Shown here: piece by piece, positions 34,327 to 41,881 of the stretch
Position numbering within the stretch: position 1 is the stretch's first letter
Layout: the number at the start of each line of letters is the position of its first letter
NCBI GenBank assembly: GCA_963794385.1
Contig: CAWCDT010000010.1
Coordinates: 292,093-356,092 of the forward strand
Length of the DNA: 64,000 bases
Reading direction: 5' to 3'
DNA from: Gaiellasilicea sp963794385
GTDB taxonomy: Bacteria > Actinomycetota > Thermoleophilia > Gaiellales > Gaiellaceae
The notes under the pieces: model-generated
What the model was told of the DNA's origin: nothing
The model's input: the letters and a program-made list of their open reading frames with translations, nothing else
The model's database searches: none
Position numbers and translations under genes: made by a program

Positions 34327-35208
34327 GTCGGCCGACCCCCGTCCCCGATCCCGACCTCGATGCCGAGCGGGAGGTCGACCTCCGCTCCGTCTGGGAGCGC
34401 ATCGCAGCGCGCTGGTGGCTGCCGGTGCTCGGTGCAGCGCTCGGCCTCCTGATCGGCTTCGCGCTCGCGCTCGGCGGCGGCAAGGTCTACGAGGCGGAGA
34501 CCTTGGTTGCGATGGGCCAGCCGTTCTCGCCGAACGGCGGTGCGCCGGTGCAGAGCTTTCTCACCAACGCCCGAGCGGTGTCGGAGATCGTGCGTTCCGA
34601 GTCTGCGCTCGAGAAAGCCGCACGCGCCTCGGGCTTGCGCGTGGGAGCGCTCCGCGGCAACGTCACCTCGCAGGTCGTCGGCGCGTCCGGACCGGGCGCA
34701 CGGCCGACAGGCGCGCCGCTCGTGACGATCAGCGTGATCGCCGCGCAACCGCTGAGGGCTGAGAAGGCGGCCGATGCGCTCGCGAACGAGGTGATCACGC
34801 GGACGTCGGCGCAGTACGTCGACACGAAGATCACGGCCTTCAACGACCAACTCAAGTCGATCCAGGATCAGCTGGACACGCTGCGTGCCACGCATCGCGC
34901 AGCTCGAGCAGGCAGTGGAGGAGCCTGGTCTCGGCTCGCTCGACAAGCTCGTCCTGGTCAGCTCGCTCGACAACGCGCAGCAGCGACGCGGACAGCTGCT
35001 CGACCTCCAGTCGGATGTCCGCCAGCAGCTTGCGCTCGCCGAGAACGTCGAGAAGGCGCAGGTGGTCGAGCCTGCCGCGGCCGTGAAGACTACCGCGCGG
35101 AGCGGTCGCAACAGCGCCCTCGTCGGCGGCCTGATCGGCCTGCTGCTCGGCTGCGCGGCGGCGCTCCTCGCCGACCCGTTCCTCGCCCGCCGCACCCGCA
35201 GTGCCTAG
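34323..35208 (+). CDS. Wzz/chain-length-determinant-like protein, one frameshift
   Basis: About 294 residues when an extra base near 34885-34893 is removed. The layout is that of polysaccharide co-polymerases: a short cytosolic N-terminus (LRSVWERIAARWWL), first helix (VLGAALGLLIGFALALGGG), a large external region beginning VYEAETLVAMGQPF with a coiled-coil stretch (TAFNDQLKSIQDQLDTLR, LDNAQQRRGQLLDLQSDVRQ), and a second helix (ALVGGLIGLLLGCAAALLAD). The C-terminal tyrosine-kinase domain found in some relatives is absent. It would control chain length or assist export. It overlaps the epimerase gene (GTGA) and meets the convergent membrane gene. Confidence 0.85.
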
Positions 35209-36326
35209 TGCTCGAGCCGAGTCACCGCGGCGCCGACTCCGAGCGCGGCGACAGGCAGGAAGGCGAGCTCGAGGCGGAAGTCCGTGTCGTTCGGCGTCAG
35301 GAGGACGTACGCGAGAGCCGCCGGCACCGCAGCCCAGACGAGCGTGCGCGCAGCGCCGGGGGGCCGCAGTAGCGCGATCGCTGCAGTGCCGCCGACGAGG
35401 ACGAGGGCGACGAACGGGTGCTCAGCAAGAAAGGACAGGTCGGACTTCACGACGTCCTTGACGCCGCCGACGTAGCGGTCGGCGATGAACGACCAGCTCG
35501 GGTCGTCGACGGGGTAGTAGCCGTTCAGCGGGTACGCGATCGCCGCCTTGAGCGGCACGCCGAAGACGAGCGGGGCCGGCAGCGCAGCGAGGACGCCGAT
35601 CCCGGCGAGCGCGCCGGTCAGACGCGACCGGTGGACGAGGAAGGCGAGCACGGCCGCGCCGACGACGATCACAGTCAGGTCGCGCGTGAAGCCGAGCGCG
35701 AGGATCGCCGCCGCCCAACCCACGAGCCAGCGGGGGTCGCGTGTCAGGGTCAGGCAGCCGCAGGCGAGCGCCGCGGTCAGGAGAGCGAGCCCCCAGCTGT
35801 CAGTGAGCGGAGACGACGACCACGTGCGGAGCGGCTCGACGATCAGCGCCGCTGCCGCGACGGGCATCGCAATCCGCACCGGGAACCAGAGCCGCAGGAG
35901 CAGATAGAGCAACGGCGCGAGCAGCACGTAGCCCGCCAGCGACACCAAGCGAAGGCCGCTCGGCCCGAGCCAGGCGTCGAGCGGCGCCGCGAGCAGGGGG
36001 ACGACCCGCCGCCGCTCGTAGAACTGCGCGCTCTCGCGCACCCACTCCGGGTTGCTCAGCTTCCGCTGGTAGGCGGGCAGGCCCGCCTCGGCCCGGCGAT
36101 CCGCGAGGGTGAGCCGGCCCTCGAAGACGGTGCGCAGGGCGTCCTCCTTCTCGGCGCCGAGGATCCGCAGCACCTGGGCCCGGTAGAAGTAGCCGTCCGG
36201 CATCCAGCGCGTCGTTTGCGTCCACAGCAGGGCCGCTACGGCGAAGGCGAACCCGGTGAGCGCCGCCGCGGCCAGGGCGTCGCGAGACCGCTCCTTCGAG
36301 GCGCTAACGTTGCCCACCGTGCGCAT
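35205..36326 (-). CDS. Polytopic membrane protein, possible GT-C glycosyltransferase
   Basis: A 373-residue protein with about nine helices. Early loops contain MPDGYFYRAQVLRILG and RESAQFYERRRVVPLLAAPL, and mid-protein segments PLRTWSSSPLTDSWGLALLT resemble dolichyl-phosphate-mannose-protein mannosyltransferase relatives, but no diagnostic catalytic motif is certain. ATG 36326 is chosen; GTG 36317 is nearly as good, and the longer open frame upstream has non-protein-like Arg/Pro-rich composition. It overlaps the Wzz-like gene by 4 bases in a convergent arrangement and is divergent from a GT2 gene. Confidence 0.7.
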   Translation of the reverse strand: MRTVGNVSASKERSRDALAAAALTGFAFAVAALLWTQTTRWMPDGYFYRAQVLRILGAEKEDALRTVFEGRLTLADRRAEAGLPAYQRKLSNPEWVRESAQFYERRRVVPLLAAPLDAWLGPSGLRLVSLAGYVLLAPLLYLLLRLWFPVRIAMPVAAAALIVEPLRTWSSSPLTDSWGLALLTAALACGCLTLTRDPRWLVGWAAAILALGFTRDLTVIVVGAAVLAFLVHRSRLTGALAGIGVLAALPAPLVFGVPLKAAIAYPLNGYYPVDDPSWSFIADRYVGGVKDVVKSDLSFLAEHPFVALVLVGGTAAIALLRPPGAARTLVWAAVPAALAYVLLTPNDTDFRLELAFLPVAALGVGAAVTRLEH

Positions 36327-36355
36327 CCTCTCTCCGATCTCGGCCGGCGGGTCAC

Positions 36356-37299
36356 GTGGTTGAAGGCAAGCGCGTCGCGGTCGTCGTCCCGGCGCACAAC
36401 GAGGAGGAGCTGATCGCAACGACGCTTGCGGGCATTCCCCCGTTCGTCGACCACGTGATCGTCGTCGACGACAACTCGACGGATGACACGGCGCAGGTGG
36501 TGACCGACGCAAAGACCGACCGGATCGAGCTCGTGCAGCGGAGCGAGAACGGCGGCGTCGGCGCCGCGATCGTGGAGGGCTACGAGCGTGCGCTCGACGC
36601 CGGCGACGAGGTCGTCTCCGTCATGGCCGCGGACAACCAGATGGATCCTGCCGACCTGCTGTCACGCTCGTCGAGCCTGTCGCGCGGGGCGAGGTCGACT
36701 ACGCGAAGGCGAACCGCCTCGTCAGCGGCGAGGCGTGGGAGCTGATCCCGCGCACTCGCTACCTCGGCAACGCGGTCCTCTCGCTACTGACGAAGATCGC
36801 CTCCGGCTACTGGCACGTGGCCGACTCGCAGACCGGCTACACGGCAATCTCGCGCGAGATGCTGGCCCAGCTCGACCTCGACCGGATCTATCGGGGCTAC
36901 GGCTTCCCGAACGACATGCTCGTGCACCTGAACGTCTGGAACGCCCGCGTCCGCGACTTTCCGTCGAAGCCGGTGTACGGGGTCGGCGAACAGTCGGGGA
37001 TCAGGCTGCGCCGGGTCGTGCCGCGGATCTCCTGGCTCTTGGTCAAGGGCTTCTTCTGGCGGCTGCGGGAGAAGTACGTGATCCGTGACTTCCACCCGCT
37101 CGTCTTCTTCTATGTACTCGGGCTCCTGATGACCGCCGCAGGCCTCCTCCTCGGCGCGATCGAAGTGATCCTGCGCCTGAAGGGCAACGAGATCACGACG
37201 CCGACGATCGTGCTGGTGGCGCTGCTCCTCATCTCGGGGAGCCAGTTCACGCTCTTCGCGATGTGGTTCGACATGGAGTCGAACAAGGACCTGCGCTAG
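36356..37299 (+). CDS. Family 2 glycosyltransferase with C-terminal membrane helices, one frameshift
   Basis: About 314 residues if one missing base near 36655-36663 is restored. The N-terminal frame reads VAVVVPAHNEEELIATTLAG, IVVDDNSTDDTAQVV, GVGAAIVEGYERALDAGDEV and VMAADNQMDP; the C-terminal frame reads VTLVEPVARGEVDYAKANRL, SQTGYTAISREMLAQLDLDR, YGFPNDMLVHLNVWNARVRD and two helices (FFYVLGLLMTAAGLLLGAIE and IVLVALLLISGSQFTLFAMW). This is the DPM1-like branch that loads a sugar onto polyprenyl phosphate. It is convergent with a toxin-like gene, overlapping by 4 bases. Confidence 0.87.
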
Positions 37300-37646
37300 A
37301 GGCTGACCACGAGCCCGCGCCAATCGTCCGCAGTGGGAGTGTGCTCGAGCAGGCGCTCGATGCCCCGAACGATGGCGCCGAATCGGTCCGTGGAAAGCGT
37401 CCAGATCAGGATGACGCCGGAGTGGTCGCGCCCGGCTTCGGCCCAGCGGCGGCAGATCGGCGCGAAGTGGCGGCTGTTCCGCGTGACCAGGATTCGCCCT
37501 TCTCGTGCGGCCAGCTCGAGCACGAGCTCGTCGTCGAGGCCTTCGAGCGCGGACTCAGCGGCGATCCCGCGGACGTCGTGGCCGCTTTCGCGGAGAGGGC
37601 CGCCGACGCGAGCCGGCGAGAGGTCGGCGTCCAGAAGAAGCCGCAA
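37296..37646 (-). CDS. DUF5615 PIN-like toxin
   Basis: A 116-residue protein beginning LRLLLDADLSPARVGGPLRE and containing DDELVLELAAREGRILVTRN followed by SRHF, the pattern of the DUF5615/Mut7-C PIN-like family (LLDExLSP ... VLTxDxDF). Early acidic residues Asp6 and Asp8 are present; the late Asp is replaced by Asn (RNSRHF). Members act as the toxin of VapC45-like modules paired with DUF433 antitoxins, as here. The TTG start at 37646 is 3 bases after the antitoxin stop codon TAA, so the two are co-translated. The 3' end overlaps the convergent GT2 gene. Confidence 0.82.
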   Translation of the reverse strand: MRLLLDADLSPARVGGPLRESGHDVRGIAAESALEGLDDELVLELAAREGRILVTRNSRHFAPICRRWAEAGRDHSGVILIWTLSTDRFGAIVRGIERLLEHTPTADDWRGLVVSL

Positions 37647-37649
37647 CCG

Positions 37650-38078
37650 TTACTCGGTTGGCAGAGGCGGGCGCACGAATGGATACAGCTCCAGCCACTC
37701 GTCGACCGGACGCCGATTCTCGGCAATCGCCTCGTCGATCTCATCTGGATACCGCTGGCGGTACGCGAGCGCGAGCTCGAGCTGCCGTCGGGCCAGATCC
37801 ATAGCCGTCGACGCGGCTTCTACCGATCCCATGTCCTCCACGATCTCGCAGATCTCCCAGACGTCGAGGCCGGTGCCGATCACCCACGGCCGCCGGCCCG
37901 CATCGTCGCCCCGGAACGCGATCCCCGGGAAGCGTCGCATCCGCATCGCCTCCTCGGTGAGCGCCTCGACCACGGCGCTCTTCGACCGCCGCGTCCGGCG
38001 CGCCTCGTCCGCGACGGCACGATCGGTCGGCTCCGAGAAGCGGACGCTGAACGGCTCTCCCTTCACAGCCTTCGCCAC
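37650..38078 (-). CDS. DUF433-type antitoxin (VapB45-like)
   Basis: A 142-residue protein. The N-terminal part (FSVRFSEPTDRAVADEARRT, SKSAVVEALTEEAMRMRRFP) looks like a ribbon-helix-helix DNA-binding region, and the middle (GIAFRGDDAGRRPWVIGTGL, VWEICEIVEDMGS) matches the DUF433 region found in antitoxins of this type. GTG 38078 is chosen because TATCAT (38085-38090, reverse) lies 6 bases upstream; GTG 38093 would add five residues and overlap that box. AT-rich DNA at 38085-38115 forms the promoter. It is coupled to the DUF5615 toxin gene. Confidence 0.75.
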   Translation of the reverse strand: MAKAVKGEPFSVRFSEPTDRAVADEARRTRRSKSAVVEALTEEAMRMRRFPGIAFRGDDAGRRPWVIGTGLDVWEICEIVEDMGSVEAASTAMDLARRQLELALAYRQRYPDEIDEAIAENRRPVDEWLELYPFVRPPLPTE

Positions 38079-38126
38079 GCCTTGATGATACACACAAAAA
38101 TTACACTGTGTTTTCGGGCGGTGCGG

Positions 38127-38540
38127 CTATGCGACGCCCACGACCTCGACCAGGCCGTCGAGATCGGCGAAGTCGACGGGATTGCGGGTGTACAACGGCA
38201 GATCGGAAGCGAGAGCCGTGGCTGCGATGAGGAGATCGAGTGCTCGACGGCCGCGCGCCTTGCCGCCCGATTTGGCGACGGCGGCGTAGACGCGACCGTA
38301 GGCGCGGGCGACCGCGTCGTCCACGGGGAGTGGGTCGAACGCTGCTTCGACTCGCTGTAGCCGGTCCTGTCGCCGGGCGCGCTCCTCGAGGTCCGCGGTT
38401 GCATGTGGTCCGGCGGCGAGCTCGGCGAGCGTCACGGCGGAGAGCGCGAGCTCACCGGGCAGGCTCGTCGAATCGATTCGGTCGAGGTCGATCACGACGG
38501 ACGTATCGACCAAGCCTCGCGGTTGGTGTGTCTCAGGCAC
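38127..38540 (-). CDS. PIN-domain toxin (VapC/FitB-like)
   Basis: A 137-residue PIN ribonuclease with the acidic residues in place: Asp12 (GLVDTSVVIDLD), Glu40 (VTLAELAAG), Asp102 (ALDLLIAATA) and Asp123 (RNPVDFADL). The SAVTLAELAAG and LIAATALASDLPLYTRN strings fit the FitB/VapC branch. The GTG start at 38540 lies within the end of the antitoxin gene (8-base overlap), so translation is coupled. Target RNA is unknown. Confidence 0.88.
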   Translation of the reverse strand: MPETHQPRGLVDTSVVIDLDRIDSTSLPGELALSAVTLAELAAGPHATADLEERARRQDRLQRVEAAFDPLPVDDAVARAYGRVYAAVAKSGGKARGRRALDLLIAATALASDLPLYTRNPVDFADLDGLVEVVGVA

Positions 38541-38787
38541 GCGGGGCGGCGTCCTGATCCAGCAGGGCGTCCACATCGTCGCGGAAGCGTTCGGCGTCCA
38601 TCTGCGGTGCGCCGGCGAACGCGGCCAGCGCTACCTCCGCTTGGACGAAGCGCCGTTGCCGAACTGGCGTCAGTTCTCCGACGGCCACGCCGTTCCGCGT
38701 CACCACGAAGGCCTCGCCTCGATCGAGCGCGCGCATGATCTCACCGCTCTCGTTCCGAAGCTCCCGTTGGCTGATTCGTCGCGCCAC
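38533..38787 (-). CDS. Phd/YefM-family antitoxin
   Basis: An 84-residue antitoxin. The N-terminus RRISQRELRNESGEIMRALD and FVVTRNGVAVGELTPV is the classic Phd/YefM DNA-binding fold (strand, helices, then a xVTxxGxPVAxL-like strand). The acidic C-terminal part (QMDAERFRDDVDALLDQD) should bind the PIN toxin. GTG 38787 is 8 bases after a TACGAT -10 box embedded in a 20 bp perfect palindrome, so autoregulation is likely. It forms a second toxin-antitoxin pair directly beside the DUF433/DUF5615 pair. Confidence 0.88.
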   Translation of the reverse strand: MARRISQRELRNESGEIMRALDRGEAFVVTRNGVAVGELTPVRQRRFVQAEVALAAFAGAPQMDAERFRDDVDALLDQDAAPRA

Positions 38788-38795
38788 GAAGAAGC

Positions 38796-38816
38796 ATCGT
38801 AGCACGTGTGCTACGA
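38796..38816. promoter_or_regulatory. phd-type operator and -10 box
   Basis: TCGTAGCAC-GT-GTGCTACGA (38797-38816) is a perfect 20 bp palindrome. Its left edge overlaps TACGAT read on the reverse strand (38796-38801), the -10 box 8 bases before the antitoxin GTG. An antitoxin/toxin complex bound here would block transcription. Confidence 0.7.
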
Positions 38817-39024
38817 GATACTGACGTCGCTCCGCCCTTGCGACCGCGGCGAACCCGCAACCCAGATCGACTGCGACATCCGTCGTCCGGAACGTGTGGT
38901 CGAACCTGAGCGTCGGCGGAGCGAAGCCAGGAGTCGGTCGACGATTTTTCGTCATGCTCCCCAACGACGTGGAGCGATCAGCCACCGGCGTAACGTACTG
39001 CTGTCGAGGACGGGCGCTGAGCCC

Positions 39025-39123
39025 GTGACGCGGCTGGGATACGGGGTCGCACTGCTCTGGCTCGTCACGGGCGCGCTCCTGTACGCCTGGCAGCTCCTCG
39101 GCCGCATCGCGGACGTTGCCTGA
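39025..39123 (+). CDS. Small single-helix membrane protein (32 residues)
   Basis: GTG 39025 opens a 32-residue frame, VTRLGYGVALLWLVTGALLY then AWQLLGRIADVA, which is one clean membrane helix with a basic N-terminal end. Its stop TGA lies inside the start of the following membrane glycosyltransferase gene (TTG 39116), an 8-base overlap typical of coupled genes here. It could be a small subunit or leader for that enzyme. It is too short for certainty; no family is recognised. Confidence 0.45.
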   Translation: MTRLGYGVALLWLVTGALLYAWQLLGRIADVA

Positions 39124-40926
39124 GCTTCTGGCGCACGTCGCGCTCGCGGGCGTGACGGGGCTTGCCTGGCTCGGCGCCGGTTCGATCGTGCTGCGGCCGG
39201 GGCGGGGCGCTGTCGGCGACCGGCTGCTCGAAGCCCTGAACGAGCTCGGTGCGGGCGCGATCGTCTTCGCACTCCTGACCTTTCTTGCCGGGCTCGCCGG
39301 TGCGCTGTACCCGCTGCCGTTCATCGTCCTCACGTCTGCGGCCGCCGTAGTCGGCGCTCTCCGAGCGGCTTCGCTGCTTCGCGATGCGCCGCGACCTCGG
39401 TTTCGCGGGCTCCCATCGTGGCAGCAGGCGCTCGTTGCGTTACTCGGCGTCTACGTCGTCCTCGCGGTCCTGACGACCGCAGCACCCATCTCGTCCGAGG
39501 ACGCCCTCGCCTACCACGCGGCGGGCCCGGCCCTGTTCGAGTCCTCGCACGAGCTCCGGGAGCTCTGGTGGAGCTGGGAGTCGTACCAACCCTTCTCGGT
39601 CGAGATGCTCGTGCTCGACGGCTTTCTCCTGTGGGACGGCGTCCAGGGAGCATTCGCTCCGCTTCTCCTCGGCCTCGCCGCGCTCGCGGCCGTGGTCGGC
39701 GGCGCGGAGCGAATCGCCGGTCGCACGGTCGCGTTGCTCGCCGGAGTCGTCTTCTTTGCCCAGCCCTTCATGCTCTGGCAGACGACTTCCACGTTCGTCG
39801 AGCCCGGGCTCGCGCTGGCGTTCGCGCTCGCCTGCTGGAACCTATGGCGCTTCGCGCAGACCGGGGCGACCTGGTGCGTTGGCCTCGCCGGGCTCTTCGC
39901 GGGCGCTGCAGCGGGAATCAAGTACACAGGCGTCGCCGCCGGGATCGTCCTCGCGGCCGTCGCAGCCGTGCTGTTGCGCGACCGTCTGCGGTTGCGCCAC
40001 GTCGTTGCGTTCGCGGTTCCCGCCGTGGCGATCGCGCTGCCCTGGTACGTGAAGAACGCGATCCAGACGGGAAATCCCGTCTATCCGCTCTTGTTCGGTG
40101 CGGTGAACGAAGAGGCGAACCGCGACCTCGCGGCTGTGCTGGACGGCTACGGGCACGGGCGCTCACCAGTCGATGCCGTGCTGCTCCCGGGGCGGTTGCT
40201 CGGCGACGCGGACGAGTTCGACCGCGGCGAGTTTGTCTCGCCGCTGCTGCTCCTCTTCGCGCCGCTGACGCTGCTGGTGCGCCCGCTGCGCGGCGTCGTC
40301 GTCCCACTGTGGCTCGGAATCGCTCTCTACGTCGGCGCCTGGTTCCTGACCTCGCAGCAGGCGCGATTCCTCGTCCCTCTGATGCCCGCGCTCGCTCTCT
40401 TGGCGGCGCTCGCGATCGTGGCGGTCGCCGGCGCGGGCCGGCTCGGCCGGATGGCGGCGGTGGCGATCGTGACCGCAGCTCTCGTGTCCGGACTGGCCGT
40501 CTCCACCCTCTACGCGTCCCGTTCGTCTCGGTTGTGGGAGGGCGGGAGTCGGAGGACGAGTTCCTGCGCCGAAAGGCCTCCTACCACGAGGCGATTGCGT
40601 GGGCGAACGGCAACCTGCCGCCCGATGCTCGGGTCCTCAGCGACGTGCGCGGCGTGCTCCATCTCGAGCGCCCGTACGTGACCTGGACACCGTCCGCGCT
40701 GCCGAGCAGCGCGGCGGCCGAGGAGGCGCGTGCGTTCGTGCGCCGGCACCGACTCACGCACGCGCTCGTCCGCGCCACGAACAACGCGCCGCACGTGCGC
40801 CAAGCGGAGTCGGCTGGCGGCCGGGTCGTCGGGCGCCTGACAGCGCGGCAGGTTACCTCTCGGACGCTCGACGAGCTCGGCCCGCCCGAGATTTTTCTCG
40901 TCTACGCGTTCCCCAACGGGCCGTGA
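39116..40926 (+). CDS. Polytopic membrane glycosyltransferase (GT39/ArnT-like), one frameshift
   Basis: About 603 residues if one missing base near 40515-40525 is restored. Helices alternate with loops; the acidic loop TAAPISSEDALAYHAAGPAL, then ELWWSWESYQPFSVEMLVLD, and GAAAGIKYTGVAAG and WYVKNAIQTGNPVYPLLFG are typical of dolichyl-phosphate-mannose protein-mannosyltransferase-like GT-C proteins. The C-terminal soluble part after the break reads ESEDEFLRRKASYHEAIAWA, RVLSDVRGVLHLERPYV and THALVRATNNAPHVRQAESA. It would use polyprenyl-phosphate sugars at the outer face. TTG 39116 is the earliest start; a later GTG is possible. Confidence 0.8.
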
Positions 40927-40998
40927 CCTGAGGGACCAGCGTTTGAGGTGTGGCCTGCAGCGAGGAGAACATTCAGGCCGACACCGAGGGAGGGAATC

Positions 40999-41133
40999 AT
41001 GGCCCGCCGTCCGTTGCGCTCTCATGCTCGTGGTCGGTGTCGCCACGCTCGCTGCGCAGGTGGGCGCTCGTGCGGATGAGGCCAGCACCGGCCGCCGACC
41101 GCCGTGCCGAGCAGCCTGTGCGCGTGGGTTTGC
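40999..41133 (+). pseudogene. Possible remnant of a small secreted protein
   Basis: ATG 40999 follows a good GAGGGAGGG Shine-Dalgarno by 5 bases. The frame starts MARRPLRS; one base shift near 41020 continues as LMLVVGVATLAAQVGARADE, which together would be an ordinary Sec signal peptide, then ASTGRRPPCRAACARGF. The frame runs into the antisense of the methyltransferase gene without a recognisable domain. This is either a broken gene or chance. Confidence 0.25.
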
Positions 41134-41865
41134 TCAGATAGCGGAGCGTCGCTGCGGCCAGAGCGTCGCGCGGCGTGGGCGCGGAGCCTCCAGCTCGCCG
41201 AGGACGTGCCGGAGGCATCCAGGGTGCACGAGCGGGAGCGGTGCCCCGTCGCAGCGAGCCCGTGCGAGCACGGGCAGGTGGTCGACCGCAGCCGGGCTCG
41301 CGTAGCAGAGCATGTTCTGAGCGAACCACCACTTCACATCCGGCCGCTCCCAGAGCGCGAAGCGGAATGGATCCGACGCGACGTACCCGTGCGTGGCGAA
41401 CAGGTCGGCCCAGTAGGCGGGCCACTGCTCGTTCAGGTGCATCGAGCCGCCCTGTCCCGGGACCCCGGCGGAGAAGACGACGACGTCCGAGAGCGCGGCG
41501 AGCGCCTCGACCATTGGCGCGGCGTGCTCGGGCTCGAGGATGTGCGCGACCTCGAGGCAGATCGCCAGGTCGAAGCGGCGCTCCGGCACCAGCGGCTCCC
41601 GTAGATCGGCCCCCTTGAACTCTGGCGGAGCGACCAGGAGCCGCGAGCGGTCGACCCAGGGGCCGTCGTAACCGAGCACGTCCTCGACGCCGTGCTGCTT
41701 GAACACCGCGAGCCAGGCGCCGAGGCCGCAGCCGACGTCGACGACGCTGCGCGGCGTGGTTGCCTCGAGGATGAGGGGAACCGCGACGTCCGCGGATTCT
41801 GTCGAGCCTGCGAGCCAGGCTTCGTAGTCGAGCTTCTCGAGTACGGACGTCACGTCGGAGGTCAT
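41134..41865 (-). CDS. Class I SAM-dependent methyltransferase
   Basis: A 243-residue methyltransferase. The SAM-binding motif I is RSVVDVGCGLGAWLAVFKQH, motif II-like VLGYDGPWVDRSRLL, and the acidic motif FDLAICLEVAHILEPEHA. The rest (VVFSAGVPGQGGSMHLNEQW then PAYWADLFATHGYVASDPFR) matches methyltransferases found in glycan clusters that modify sugars or a lipid-linked glycan. ATG 41865 overlaps a TACTAT box, so GTG 41853 may be the real start. It is divergent from the GT2-Ig protein with 16 bases between, and the terminal ~20 residues are Arg-rich and may reflect a shifted end. Confidence 0.85.
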   Translation of the reverse strand: MTSDVTSVLEKLDYEAWLAGSTESADVAVPLILEATTPRSVVDVGCGLGAWLAVFKQHGVEDVLGYDGPWVDRSRLLVAPPEFKGADLREPLVPERRFDLAICLEVAHILEPEHAAPMVEALAALSDVVVFSAGVPGQGGSMHLNEQWPAYWADLFATHGYVASDPFRFALWERPDVKWWFAQNMLCYASPAAVDHLPVLARARCDGAPLPLVHPGCLRHVLGELEAPRPRRATLWPQRRSAI

Positions 41866-41881
41866 AGTACGGGCGGAGATT

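Noticed and set aside
38806..39024. Forward frame upstream of the small membrane protein, and a reverse frame starting MTKNRRPTPG
   Set aside because: No motif, no promoter and composition unlike protein; only the last 32 codons of the forward frame look like a membrane helix.
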